A DNA stretch of 11,960 nucleotides, taken from assembly GCA_910588965.1 (NCBI GenBank), contig CAJUSO010000044.1, forward strand, positions 16,524 through 28,483. Direction: 5' to 3'. The translations under genes and the position numbers were made by a program. Position 1 is the first letter of the stretch. The number at the start of each line of letters is the position of its first letter. Source of the stretch: an uncultured Lachnospiraceae bacterium. GTDB lineage: Bacteria > Bacillota > Clostridia > Lachnospirales > Lachnospiraceae. Under the pieces are notes generated by a model, which was not told where the DNA came from, searched no databases, and saw nothing but the letters and a program-made list of their open reading frames with translations. This document shows, piece by piece, positions 1 to 5,695 of the stretch.

Positions 1-502
1 GGCTCCTTTCCTCTTCCAAATCCTGTCCTTCCTGGCTCGCTTCCCCTTCTGCATCCTGGGGATTGTCTGTATCCTTTTCCAAAAATACAAAATTGCGGAG
101 GGAAACCCGCCCTTCCACATCCAGCAAATCCAATACCTGGCTGTAAATCCCATCCCACTGAGCACGGGACACCTCTTTCCAGGAAACCTCCCCTTCGTAT
201 TCCACATAATCCTGTACGGACAGCTGTTCCAAAAGCCGTCCCAGCTTCCCATAGGTTAGCTTCCCGTTCAAATCCTCCCCCCCATTTACCGCCTTCACTT
301 TCTCCTTCCATTCTTCTTCCCCAAAATATGTAAAGCTTAACTGGGAAGGCAGTTCTGCCATTGCCACGTACTTGTCGCTATATTCCAGAACCGCCTTTTC
401 CTTTGTACTGATGCTGATTAAAACAATGGCCAAAAACACGGCCAATAGAAGCGCCGCCCCCATCGTGCAGAGCCTTTTATCCTTCAGATATCTCCTATCC
501 AT
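1..502 (-). CDS. Membrane-anchored protein, N-terminal part (possibly SpoIID/LytB-like)
   Basis: This is the first 167 codons of a gene that continues past the left edge. The ATG at 502 is preceded by a purine-rich AAGGGGAAGGGAAG ribosome binding site. The product opens with a basic cytoplasmic stretch (MDRRYLKDKR), then one membrane segment at about residues 15-32 and an extracytoplasmic region. Residues about 80-145 (from LTYGKLGRLL to NFVFLEKDT) form a compact mixed helix/strand domain; after it comes an acidic Glu/Gln-rich linker (QDAEGEASQEGQDLEEE). The arrangement resembles the region in front of the amidase-enhancer domain in Lachnospiraceae SpoIID/LytB proteins, but the diagnostic part lies outside the window, so the name is a guess. 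That it is a real gene is supported by codon-by-codon continuity, start, RBS and an upstream promoter. Confidence 0.8.
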   Translation of the reverse strand, partial: MDRRYLKDKRLCTMGAALLLAVFLAIVLISISTKEKAVLEYSDKYVAMAELPSQLSFTYFGEEEWKEKVKAVNGGEDLNGKLTYGKLGRLLEQLSVQDYVEYEGEVSWKEVSRAQWDGIYSQVLDLLDVEGRVSLRNFVFLEKDTDNPQDAEGEASQEGQDLEEERS

Positions 503-566
503 ACTGCTTCCCTTCCCCTTCTCGCAACAGGCCAGATACGATTGCTGTTACGCTTTAATCTGTATG

Positions 567-599
567 ATACGGCTGGCAATGGAAGATTGCCGGCCGTAT
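567..599 (-). promoter_or_regulatory. Hairpin at the 5' end of the 1-502 transcript
   Basis: ATACGGC (567-573) pairs with GCCGTAT (593-599), a G.T step follows, and GGCAAT (575-580) pairs with ATTGCC (586-591), leaving a 5-base loop. No T-run follows on either strand, so it is not a standard terminator. It sits where transcription from the upstream promoter should begin, so the mRNA would start with this stem. Apart from this hairpin, the promoter and the terminator, I see nothing in 503-720. Confidence 0.6.
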
Positions 600-600
600 A

Positions 601-629
601 TGTATATTATAAGCTGCCTTCCGCTGCAA
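601..629 (-). promoter_or_regulatory. Candidate promoter for the 1-502 gene
   Basis: On the minus strand TTGCAG (629-624), a 17-base spacer and TATACA (606-601) form a sigma-A-like promoter. A second overlapping -10, TATAAT (611-606), has no good -35 at 17 bases. Either would start transcription at about 594-600, roughly 95 bases before the ATG at 502. Confidence 0.45.
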
Positions 630-720
630 TATGTCCCTTTCTTGTACCTGTTTTCCCCCATATGCCTCCATGTATGCCGCGCAAAGCCTCTATCTATGCA
701 AATATGCAGCTATAGAAAGG

Positions 721-750
721 AAAAGGCTGCTTTTAACAAAGCAGCCTTTT
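721..750 (-). terminator. Strong intrinsic terminator downstream of the 6S RNA segment
   Basis: AAAAGGCTGCTTT (721-733) pairs perfectly over 13 bp with AAAGCAGCCTTTT (738-750) around the loop TAAC. The stem's own T-run plus the following CCTTTCTAT on the minus strand suits termination of transcripts coming from the 6S RNA side. It is nearly symmetrical and could also stop plus-strand transcription, but no plus-strand gene lies upstream. Confidence 0.8.
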
Positions 751-763
751 CCTCTTTTGTATA

Positions 764-949
764 TCATCCAAAATTGTCTTCCGTAAATATATCTTTCGTC
801 TTCCCTAATTCTTTCGTGTATCCTGTCTTTCGTGGCTTTACGAGGTTGTCTTTTGAAACATCTGCGCAACTCCTCTTTTGTAAAAACATTTTCTCTTCTG
901 TATGAAGCAATTCCTCATTTGTTAAAATTATCAGCTTATTGCTTTTCAT
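764..949 (-). CDS. Doubtful 61-residue ORF of degenerate Thr/Lys/Glu repeats
   Basis: An ATG at 949, exactly at the 3' edge of the 6S RNA closing stem, opens a 61-codon frame that stops 14 bases before the terminator hairpin. The peptide starts MKSNKLIILTNEELLHTEEK and is made of loosely spaced T-K/E-E/D motifs (TNEE, TEEK, QKRS, SKDN, TKEL, TKDI, TEDN). At DNA level these correspond to ACRAARGA motifs. There is no convincing Shine-Dalgarno sequence (TTTTGGGTGTACTTTT precedes the ATG), and a longer reading from 1081 would run through the 6S RNA and is not credible. It may be a translated small gene, or only the 3' part of a longer non-coding transcript. I do not recognise a family. Confidence 0.25.
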   Translation of the reverse strand: MKSNKLIILTNEELLHTEEKMFLQKRSCADVSKDNLVKPRKTGYTKELGKTKDIFTEDNFG

Positions 950-1148
950 AAAAGTACACCCAAAATGCCGTTTCCTGCAATTTTGACTCCTAGCCAAGCT
1001 AGGTGGGTAACCGCAACCTCTCTTCTGCCTTCCGCTGCGTAATGACGGCCTGGCATCCAATCGGCAATATAGGAATCCCATGAAAATAAATGTAGGTTCA
1101 AAATAGCAGGGTATCGAACACCCCAGGAATACTTTTCTCCAATCCGCT
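947..1148 (-). ncRNA. ssrS: 6S RNA
   Basis: 6S RNA mimics an open promoter and binds sigma-A RNA polymerase, lowering transcription in stationary phase. The minus-strand RNA shows the family hallmarks. AAAAGTA (1136-1130) pairs with TACTTTT (956-950) as closing stem. The paired blocks GGGGTGTTCG (1124-1115) and ACGGCATTTT (971-962) match the E. coli blocks GAGATGTTCG and GCGGCATCTC. CCTGC (1110-1106) pairs with GCAGG (978-974) next. CCTAGC-TTG-GCTAGG (1003-989) forms the hairpin often seen on the 3' side of the central bubble. The length of about 200 nt fits the family. The 5' end is set by the promoter at 1155-1183. The 3' end is approximate: no terminator follows directly, so it is probably made by processing of a longer transcript that ends at 721-750. 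Confidence 0.85.
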
Positions 1149-1154
1149 AACTTG

Positions 1155-1183
1155 ATTATACTCTATTATGCCCCGATTATCAA
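1155..1183 (-). promoter_or_regulatory. 6S RNA promoter
   Basis: On the minus strand TTGATA (1183-1178), a 17-base spacer and a perfect TATAAT (1160-1155) predict a start at about 1148. The copies of ATGTTAA at 1194-1200 and 1205-1211, 11 bp apart, lie just upstream of the -35 in an AT-rich stretch and may act as an UP element or a regulator site. Confidence 0.85.
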
Positions 1184-1242
1184 CTAAAAATTAATGTTAA
1201 TTTCATGTTAAAGGCACAATTTTTTCCAAACATGCTTTCTTT

Positions 1243-3528
1243 TTATTCGGGCACTCCCAGAATGGATGTAACTTCCGGGGCTTCGGCTCCACTTGGAGCC
1301 TCTGTCCCTTCCTGTTCCCCAGCCGCAGCCGGCTGGGATGCTTCTGGGCTTCCTGCGCCAGCCTCTTCTGGCAGCCCTTGATCCTCCGATATCTCCTGCT
1401 TTTGGGATGGATCCTGGCTATCTGCCAGGCCGTTCCCTTCGGACAGGCCTTCGGAAGCTGCAGATGGAGGATCCTGCTCTACTGGTGGGTTTTCTGGATC
1501 CACAGATGGACGATCCGGATTTTCCGGCTCTACTGGCGGGTTATCTGGGTCTACCGGCGGGTTTTCCCCTTCGCTGACAACCACCTTCATTGTTACAGAA
1601 GCAACTGCCTTCGGATTGTTCGGGTTAGCCACAGAATATTCTACGGTATAAATACCCATCTGCTCAAAGGTATACGCACCCTGGATGTACTCCGGCGTTG
1701 TACCGTCTGGGGCGGTAACCTTCACAGCGATGCTGGATGTAAGGTCCGTACCGGATGCCAGCGCTGCCGAAATCCCTTCCCGCAGGTCCATGCCATCCCC
1801 GACCTTTGCCTCACGGCTGGTTTCGCTGACGCCGTTGATTACAGGCGCGCCATTGTCCACAACTTTAACTTTCATTTTCTTTGTAGCCACGGAGGAAGCC
1901 TTATTGGGGTTCGCTACGGAATATGCCACATAATAAGTGCCAACAGCATCAAACTTATATTGCTTGTAGGCAGCTGCGCTCAATTCCACATACACGGACG
2001 TCCCAGGCTTCTTCACCTTAATCACAATCTTCGATGTCATGCTCTTGCCGGACAGTAATTTCGCTGTCACGCCTGATTTCAGGTTCAAGGTGGAGTTATA
2101 ATCTGCTGCCCGTTCAGCGGTTACGCCCGAAATTACCGGTTTCTTCGTATCCTTCACGGTAATGACAGTGGTCTTCTTGGTGACAGCCTTCTTATTATAA
2201 GGGTTCGATACAATATATGCCACCCGGTAGGTGCCTGTCTTTGTGAATTTATACTTCTTAAATTTCTTTGAAGAAAGCTTTGTATAGGTCTTATCCCCTG
2301 GCTTCTTCATCTTAATGATTACCTTAGAGGTCAGGTTCTTGCCTGATACCAGCTTCGCCTTCATGCCAGACTGCAGGTTCTTGGTGGTATTATACTCCAA
2401 GGTCTTCTTGCTGGGCACGCCGGTAAGCTTCGGCTTCTTGGTATCTTTTACCTTTACCTTGCAGGTCACCTTCGTCACTAGCCCATTGTTGGGGTTCGTC
2501 ACATAATAATTGATTTTATATGTGCCTAACTTCTTAAACTGAAGGACGCTCTTAGAATACCCTTTCTCTTTCTTCGAGCCTGGGTAAATAATTTTGACCT
2601 TGATTTTTTTCGTCAGGCTCTTGCCTGTCACATTGGAAGCTTTTACGTTCTTCTTAATGTTTAGCTTGGAATTATATTCCTTCTGCAAAGAGGACTTTAC
2701 GCCGCGGATTGTTGCCTTCTGGGTGTCTGCCACCGTATAAATCACGTCTGCATAAGATGTACGCCCTAAAGCGTCTGTCACGCGGTATGTAATCTGGTAG
2801 CTCCCCAGCTTCCTTGTGTCCACACTCCCTGCATAGCTGAGCCTGCTGGTGATATCATTGCCCAGGGAGTCCCTTGCGCTGATGCCTGCATAGGGATTGA
2901 AGCCAGAACCAAAGCTAATGGTCTTCTGCGCCCCGCTTGTATTAATGGTAGGCATTGCATTCCGATAGGGATTGGATGGATGCGGGTCTGTAGGATCCCA
3001 TCCCTGCTTTACATTTGGCACACGGATAAATGCAGGCTTCCCAAGAGGGTCGTTGGCAGAGGAGCCATAGATAATCCTTACCGTTGTCCCCAAAGGGCAG
3101 TTGTCATAAATCCATTTTGAATCTGCCACCGTCAGGCGGACGCACCCATGGGAGCACGTTGTCCCCAGCTTATTGTATTCCCGGTAGGACTGGGACGCAT
3201 AATTCCCATTCTCATAATACCATACGGAATGGAAGAGGACGCCGCCCACAATACGCGTGCAGTACTGCCCCCAGCTAGGGCCCATCAGTTCATGCCACCT
3301 TAACTTCTGGCTGGTGCTAAAAGTACCCAGGGGCGTGTCATGCCCCGTAGAGCATACAAATGCCCTCTCAGGCGTGCCATTGCTGCGGAACACCGTCACT
3401 ACATTCGTGCCTTTATTGATCTGCAAGGTATATGGGCCTGCTGCCTTCACCTCACCTTTAAAAAGGAAAACAGATGCTGCCAGCAAAAAGCAAAATATTA
3501 ATGATGTTACAATCTTTTTTTTATTCAT
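1243..3528 (-). CDS. Secreted L,D-transpeptidase (YkuD) with five Ig-like repeats
   Basis: 761 residues from the ATG at 3528, preceded by GGAGAGG with a 6-base gap; a TTG 15 bases upstream is a poorer start. A signal peptide spans residues 1-30 (cut near VKAA). The YkuD domain (about 31-155) would form 3-3 peptidoglycan cross-links or attach proteins to peptidoglycan. It has H100 in FHSVW and the catalytic motif SHGCVRL with C129. C59, C90, C125 and C144 are further cysteines in this exported domain. Residues about 195-690 hold five Ig-like (DUF5011-type) repeats, each ending in a pattern like GTYxVxYxVxNPN. The tail (about 665-761) is acidic and Pro-rich with PVEPENP-like repeats. The middle repeats are very Lys-rich, the last is acidic. 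There is no LPXTG or membrane anchor at the C-terminus. It follows pckA with a 160-base gap and its own candidate promoter. I see no clear terminator after its stop, with the 6S promoter about 60 bases on. Confidence 0.92.
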   Translation of the reverse strand: MNKKKIVTSLIFCFLLAASVFLFKGEVKAAGPYTLQINKGTNVVTVFRSNGTPERAFVCSTGHDTPLGTFSTSQKLRWHELMGPSWGQYCTRIVGGVLFHSVWYYENGNYASQSYREYNKLGTTCSHGCVRLTVADSKWIYDNCPLGTTVRIIYGSSANDPLGKPAFIRVPNVKQGWDPTDPHPSNPYRNAMPTINTSGAQKTISFGSGFNPYAGISARDSLGNDITSRLSYAGSVDTRKLGSYQITYRVTDALGRTSYADVIYTVADTQKATIRGVKSSLQKEYNSKLNIKKNVKASNVTGKSLTKKIKVKIIYPGSKKEKGYSKSVLQFKKLGTYKINYYVTNPNNGLVTKVTCKVKVKDTKKPKLTGVPSKKTLEYNTTKNLQSGMKAKLVSGKNLTSKVIIKMKKPGDKTYTKLSSKKFKKYKFTKTGTYRVAYIVSNPYNKKAVTKKTTVITVKDTKKPVISGVTAERAADYNSTLNLKSGVTAKLLSGKSMTSKIVIKVKKPGTSVYVELSAAAYKQYKFDAVGTYYVAYSVANPNKASSVATKKMKVKVVDNGAPVINGVSETSREAKVGDGMDLREGISAALASGTDLTSSIAVKVTAPDGTTPEYIQGAYTFEQMGIYTVEYSVANPNNPKAVASVTMKVVVSEGENPPVDPDNPPVEPENPDRPSVDPENPPVEQDPPSAASEGLSEGNGLADSQDPSQKQEISEDQGLPEEAGAGSPEASQPAAAGEQEGTEAPSGAEAPEVTSILGVPE

Positions 3529-3549
3529 TCTCAGCCTCTCCAACTCCTG

Positions 3550-3573
3550 TTACTGTTTTTGCCGTTACAGTAA
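3550..3573. promoter_or_regulatory. Inverted repeat in the transpeptidase leader
   Basis: TTACTGT (3550-3556) and ACAGTAA (3567-3573) are perfect 7-bp arms separated by 10 bases, about one helical turn centre to centre. The repeat lies just downstream of the candidate -10 and 22 bases upstream of the start codon, so it could be an operator or a leader stem-loop. Confidence 0.4.
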
Positions 3574-3578
3574 AACGC

Positions 3579-3607
3579 TTTAAAAATTTTTCCTGGTTTC
3601 TTTACAA
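3579..3607 (-). promoter_or_regulatory. Candidate promoter for the L,D-transpeptidase
   Basis: Minus-strand TTGTAA (3607-3602), a 17-base spacer and TTTAAA (3584-3579) each match 4 of 6 consensus bases. The predicted start, about 3572, falls at the edge of the inverted repeat. It is weaker than the other promoters in the window; readthrough from pckA is also possible. Confidence 0.35.
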
Positions 3608-3635
3608 CTTACTTACAAAACGCCTAATACGCATT

Positions 3636-3665
3636 CTCCCACAGAATATACTTATCCTGTGGGAG
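3636..3665 (-). terminator. Hairpin after pckA
   Basis: CTCCCACAG (3636-3644) pairs with CTGTGGGAG (3657-3665) around a 12-base AT-rich loop, starting 24 bases after the pckA stop. No T-run follows on the minus strand (AATGCGTATT), so it may be a weak or factor-assisted terminator, or an mRNA 3'-end stabiliser. Confidence 0.5.
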
Positions 3666-3688
3666 ATATGGTAACTTTGCTGTTTCTA

Positions 3689-5368
3689 TTACAATGTATT
3701 TGCTTCGTCTACAACCTTCTTGATAGCAGCGGCAGCGTCTTCTGGCAGTTTATTGAACCCGCCTTCTGCCTCGTCCAGGTTCGTCACATAATTCAGGCGG
3801 TCCTGCATACGTGCCTTCAGCTGCTCAATATATTCTTTGTCAGATAAATCTGGCACAAACCCTTCCCACTCAAAAATCTCAATATCAGAGAACGGTCCCC
3901 ATGGCTTGAAGTCTGCCTTCTTCTCTACGATGGCTTCCAGAACCCCTAATGTATCCTTCGGCTGAACCTTCTTGCCCATGAATTCGCCGGTATTGATAAT
4001 GTAGCAGTCTACATTCTTGGTCTCTACCAGGGATTTGAACTTCTCATAGTCATTTACCAATGGATAGGTCCTGAATGGGTTTGCATAAGGCTCTACCACC
4101 AATGCATTCGGGTCTACCCCTGCTGCAAGCCGCTCAGCGGTGGAACGCTTCGTAGCCAAGGTTGCGCCCATGACAGATGCCAGGGAAGCTCCCTTTAACT
4201 TTACAACTGGCGGGATGGTGGGGTCTTTCATAATCCAGAAAATTGCATTTACCGGAGCCTCAATCTTGTCCACGCGGTTCGGTGACCATAACTTGGACTT
4301 GATAGCACGGCCATTCCCATTCCTAATATCCTCAGTTACCAAAACAACCTTGCCTTCTTCATCTAAGGTTGCGGAGCAGTTCTGTGCTGTCAGCAGGAAC
4401 TTGTTGTCTTCGCAAGCGGTTGGGTAATCTGCTGTCTTGTCAAAGTATGTCGGCTCCAATGCAACGGAAGCACATGTTTCTGCATTGATTACAAATGCAT
4501 CATCGTGAAGTACCTTAATGGAAGGATACTTGTTGTTATGTTTTGCATGTGTCAGCGTGGACTTCCCAGACCCAGACAGGCCGAATACAGCTGCAACATA
4601 CTTAGAGCCATCCTCTAAGGTGTATTCCTTCTGCCCGCCATGGCAGGAAGCGTATCCGTTCCTGTTAGCCAATGCCCATGCCAGGGTCAATGTACCCTTC
4701 TTGTGCTCGCCGAAATACTTCATGCCCAGGATGCCTGCGCAGTTTGTATCTGTATTGAAGTAACACAGGCAGTTCGGGTCGCAGATATCCGTCTTATCAG
4801 TCCCTGTCCACTGCGGATCGGAGAAAATATAGATATCCGGCTCGTTATCATAAACCTTGGACTCTTTGTACATCTTCACATAGTTGTCAGACATATACTG
4901 GAAGTTCAGCATCCAGGAATACAGAAGGTTCTCTTCCCCTTCTGGGATCAGCAGATGGGCTTTTACCATGAACTCTTTATCCAGGCCAATGAACACCTCT
5001 GCATGGTACATAGTCCTCCACCTGGTGTCATAAACTGCGTCCATCAAAATCTTGTCCAGTTCTGTGGTGTTAACCCCTGGCTTACCGGTAATCCTCCTGG
5101 CCGGTGCATAACGCCCTGTGATGGATCCGTCATTGAACAGCAGTACCTTGGCATCCGGCTCCAAGCCAAATTCCTCTCCCCTATATACAGGCATGTCTGT
5201 CACAACTGTCCCTGGAGAGTTCTTTGCCAGCTCATAAGCTTCCTTCAAAGTGTTAACCTTCACTACGTTGTTCCCATAGAAAGCAGCCTCAATGATGGAG
5301 CGTGTCTTTGCAAATCCAACCTTATTGGGCCCAATCTCTGTCCTTGGGTAATATGCCTTTGTCGCCAT
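3689..5368 (-). CDS. pckA: Phosphoenolpyruvate carboxykinase (ATP)
   Basis: Interconverts oxaloacetate plus ATP with PEP, CO2 and ADP in the cytoplasm. In fermenting gut Clostridia the enzyme may run towards oxaloacetate. The 559 residues are close to the 540 of E. coli PckA but belong to a divergent clade. The nucleotide P-loop is GLSGSGKST at 263-271. EHKKG (K223/K224) and ASCH (H243) align with E. coli EMKKG and ASMH, which carry metal and substrate ligands. LHDDAF (287-292) supplies the metal-binding Asp, and EPTYFDKT (305-312) stands where E. coli has EGGCYAKT. Cysteines at 196, 200, 202 and 210 form an unusual cluster before the active-site segment. The ATG at 5368 follows AAGGAGG with a 10-base gap and a near-consensus promoter. 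It diverges from citrate synthase, which uses the same metabolite. Confidence 0.95.
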   Translation of the reverse strand: MATKAYYPRTEIGPNKVGFAKTRSIIEAAFYGNNVVKVNTLKEAYELAKNSPGTVVTDMPVYRGEEFGLEPDAKVLLFNDGSITGRYAPARRITGKPGVNTTELDKILMDAVYDTRWRTMYHAEVFIGLDKEFMVKAHLLIPEGEENLLYSWMLNFQYMSDNYVKMYKESKVYDNEPDIYIFSDPQWTGTDKTDICDPNCLCYFNTDTNCAGILGMKYFGEHKKGTLTLAWALANRNGYASCHGGQKEYTLEDGSKYVAAVFGLSGSGKSTLTHAKHNNKYPSIKVLHDDAFVINAETCASVALEPTYFDKTADYPTACEDNKFLLTAQNCSATLDEEGKVVLVTEDIRNGNGRAIKSKLWSPNRVDKIEAPVNAIFWIMKDPTIPPVVKLKGASLASVMGATLATKRSTAERLAAGVDPNALVVEPYANPFRTYPLVNDYEKFKSLVETKNVDCYIINTGEFMGKKVQPKDTLGVLEAIVEKKADFKPWGPFSDIEIFEWEGFVPDLSDKEYIEQLKARMQDRLNYVTNLDEAEGGFNKLPEDAAAAIKKVVDEANTL

Positions 5369-5409
5369 TGTGTATTTTCCTCCTTAAATTTAAAAACTTT
5401 GCTACTTTA

Positions 5410-5438
5410 AGAATATCCTTTTAAAAAAAATTTGTCAA
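5410..5438 (-). promoter_or_regulatory. pckA promoter
   Basis: Minus-strand TTGACA (5438-5433, perfect), a 17-base spacer and TATTCT (5415-5410) predict a start near 5403 and a short leader of about 35 bases. The spacer is an A/T run and would be bent. Confidence 0.85.
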
Positions 5439-5485
5439 TCTTTTTTTGCAAATCTCTGCAAAAAAGTTGGCAGCGCAATACGCTG

Positions 5486-5505
5486 ATACTATTTTATACT
5501 ATTTT
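5486..5505. repeat. Tandem 10-bp repeat between pckA and citrate synthase
   Basis: ATACTATTTT occurs twice in exact tandem, one helical turn apart, 48 bp upstream of the pckA -35 and about 108 bp upstream of the citrate synthase -35. A 13-bp palindrome, ATAAAATTTTTAT, lies at 5542-5554. Both could bind regulators, but the region is very AT-rich. Apart from these and the two promoters, the 5369-5695 gap holds no gene that I can see. Confidence 0.5.
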
Positions 5506-5612
5506 GCTGGAAAAATCTACGAAAATATCTGTTAAAATTCAATAAAATTTTTATAAATTCCGGGATATTTTGAATAAACTATGAACATTCCGTGAAAATA
5601 AAGAGATTCGCC

Positions 5613-5642
5613 TTGTGCTGAAACAAAAAAATATGTTATATT
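5613..5642 (+). promoter_or_regulatory. Candidate citrate synthase promoter
   Basis: TTGTGC (5613-5618), an 18-base spacer and TATATT (5637-5642) with an extended -10 TG at 5634-5635. The weak -35 with an extended -10 suggests either activator dependence or compensation by the TG. The start would be near 5649, giving a leader of about 47 bases. Confidence 0.55.
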
Positions 5643-5695
5643 TATCTAATACGTTACTATAGCAACAGAAGCAAAGAACCTAAAGGGGGTTTTAC

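Noticed and set aside
546..662. Minus-strand 38-codon ORF upstream of the 1-502 gene
   Set aside because: No ribosome binding site, and it crosses the predicted promoter and the 5' hairpin.
372..905. 177-residue plus-strand ORF
   Set aside because: It overlaps the start of the minus-strand membrane gene, its promoter, the terminator and the periodic segment, has no RBS, and its composition is that of an antisense frame.
614..1038. The 14-mer CTGCCTTCCGCTGC at 614-627 and again at 1025-1038
   Set aside because: A single 14-base match in a window of this size can arise by chance, and the two contexts (a promoter spacer and an arm of 6S RNA) have nothing in common.
764..1081. 105-residue minus-strand ORF
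   Set aside because: Its first 44 codons run through the 6S RNA and there is no ribosome binding site at its ATG; only the 61-codon part downstream is kept, with low confidence.
3529..3543. Upstream TTG start for the transpeptidase
   Set aside because: It leaves no gap after the AGGAG motif, while the ATG at 3528 has GGAGAGG at normal spacing and starts a typical signal peptide.
5542..5554. Palindrome ATAAAATTTTTAT as a CcpC/CitR-type operator
   Set aside because: The known site has ATAA and TTAT separated by 7 bases, here 5, and such AT palindromes are common by chance in this region.
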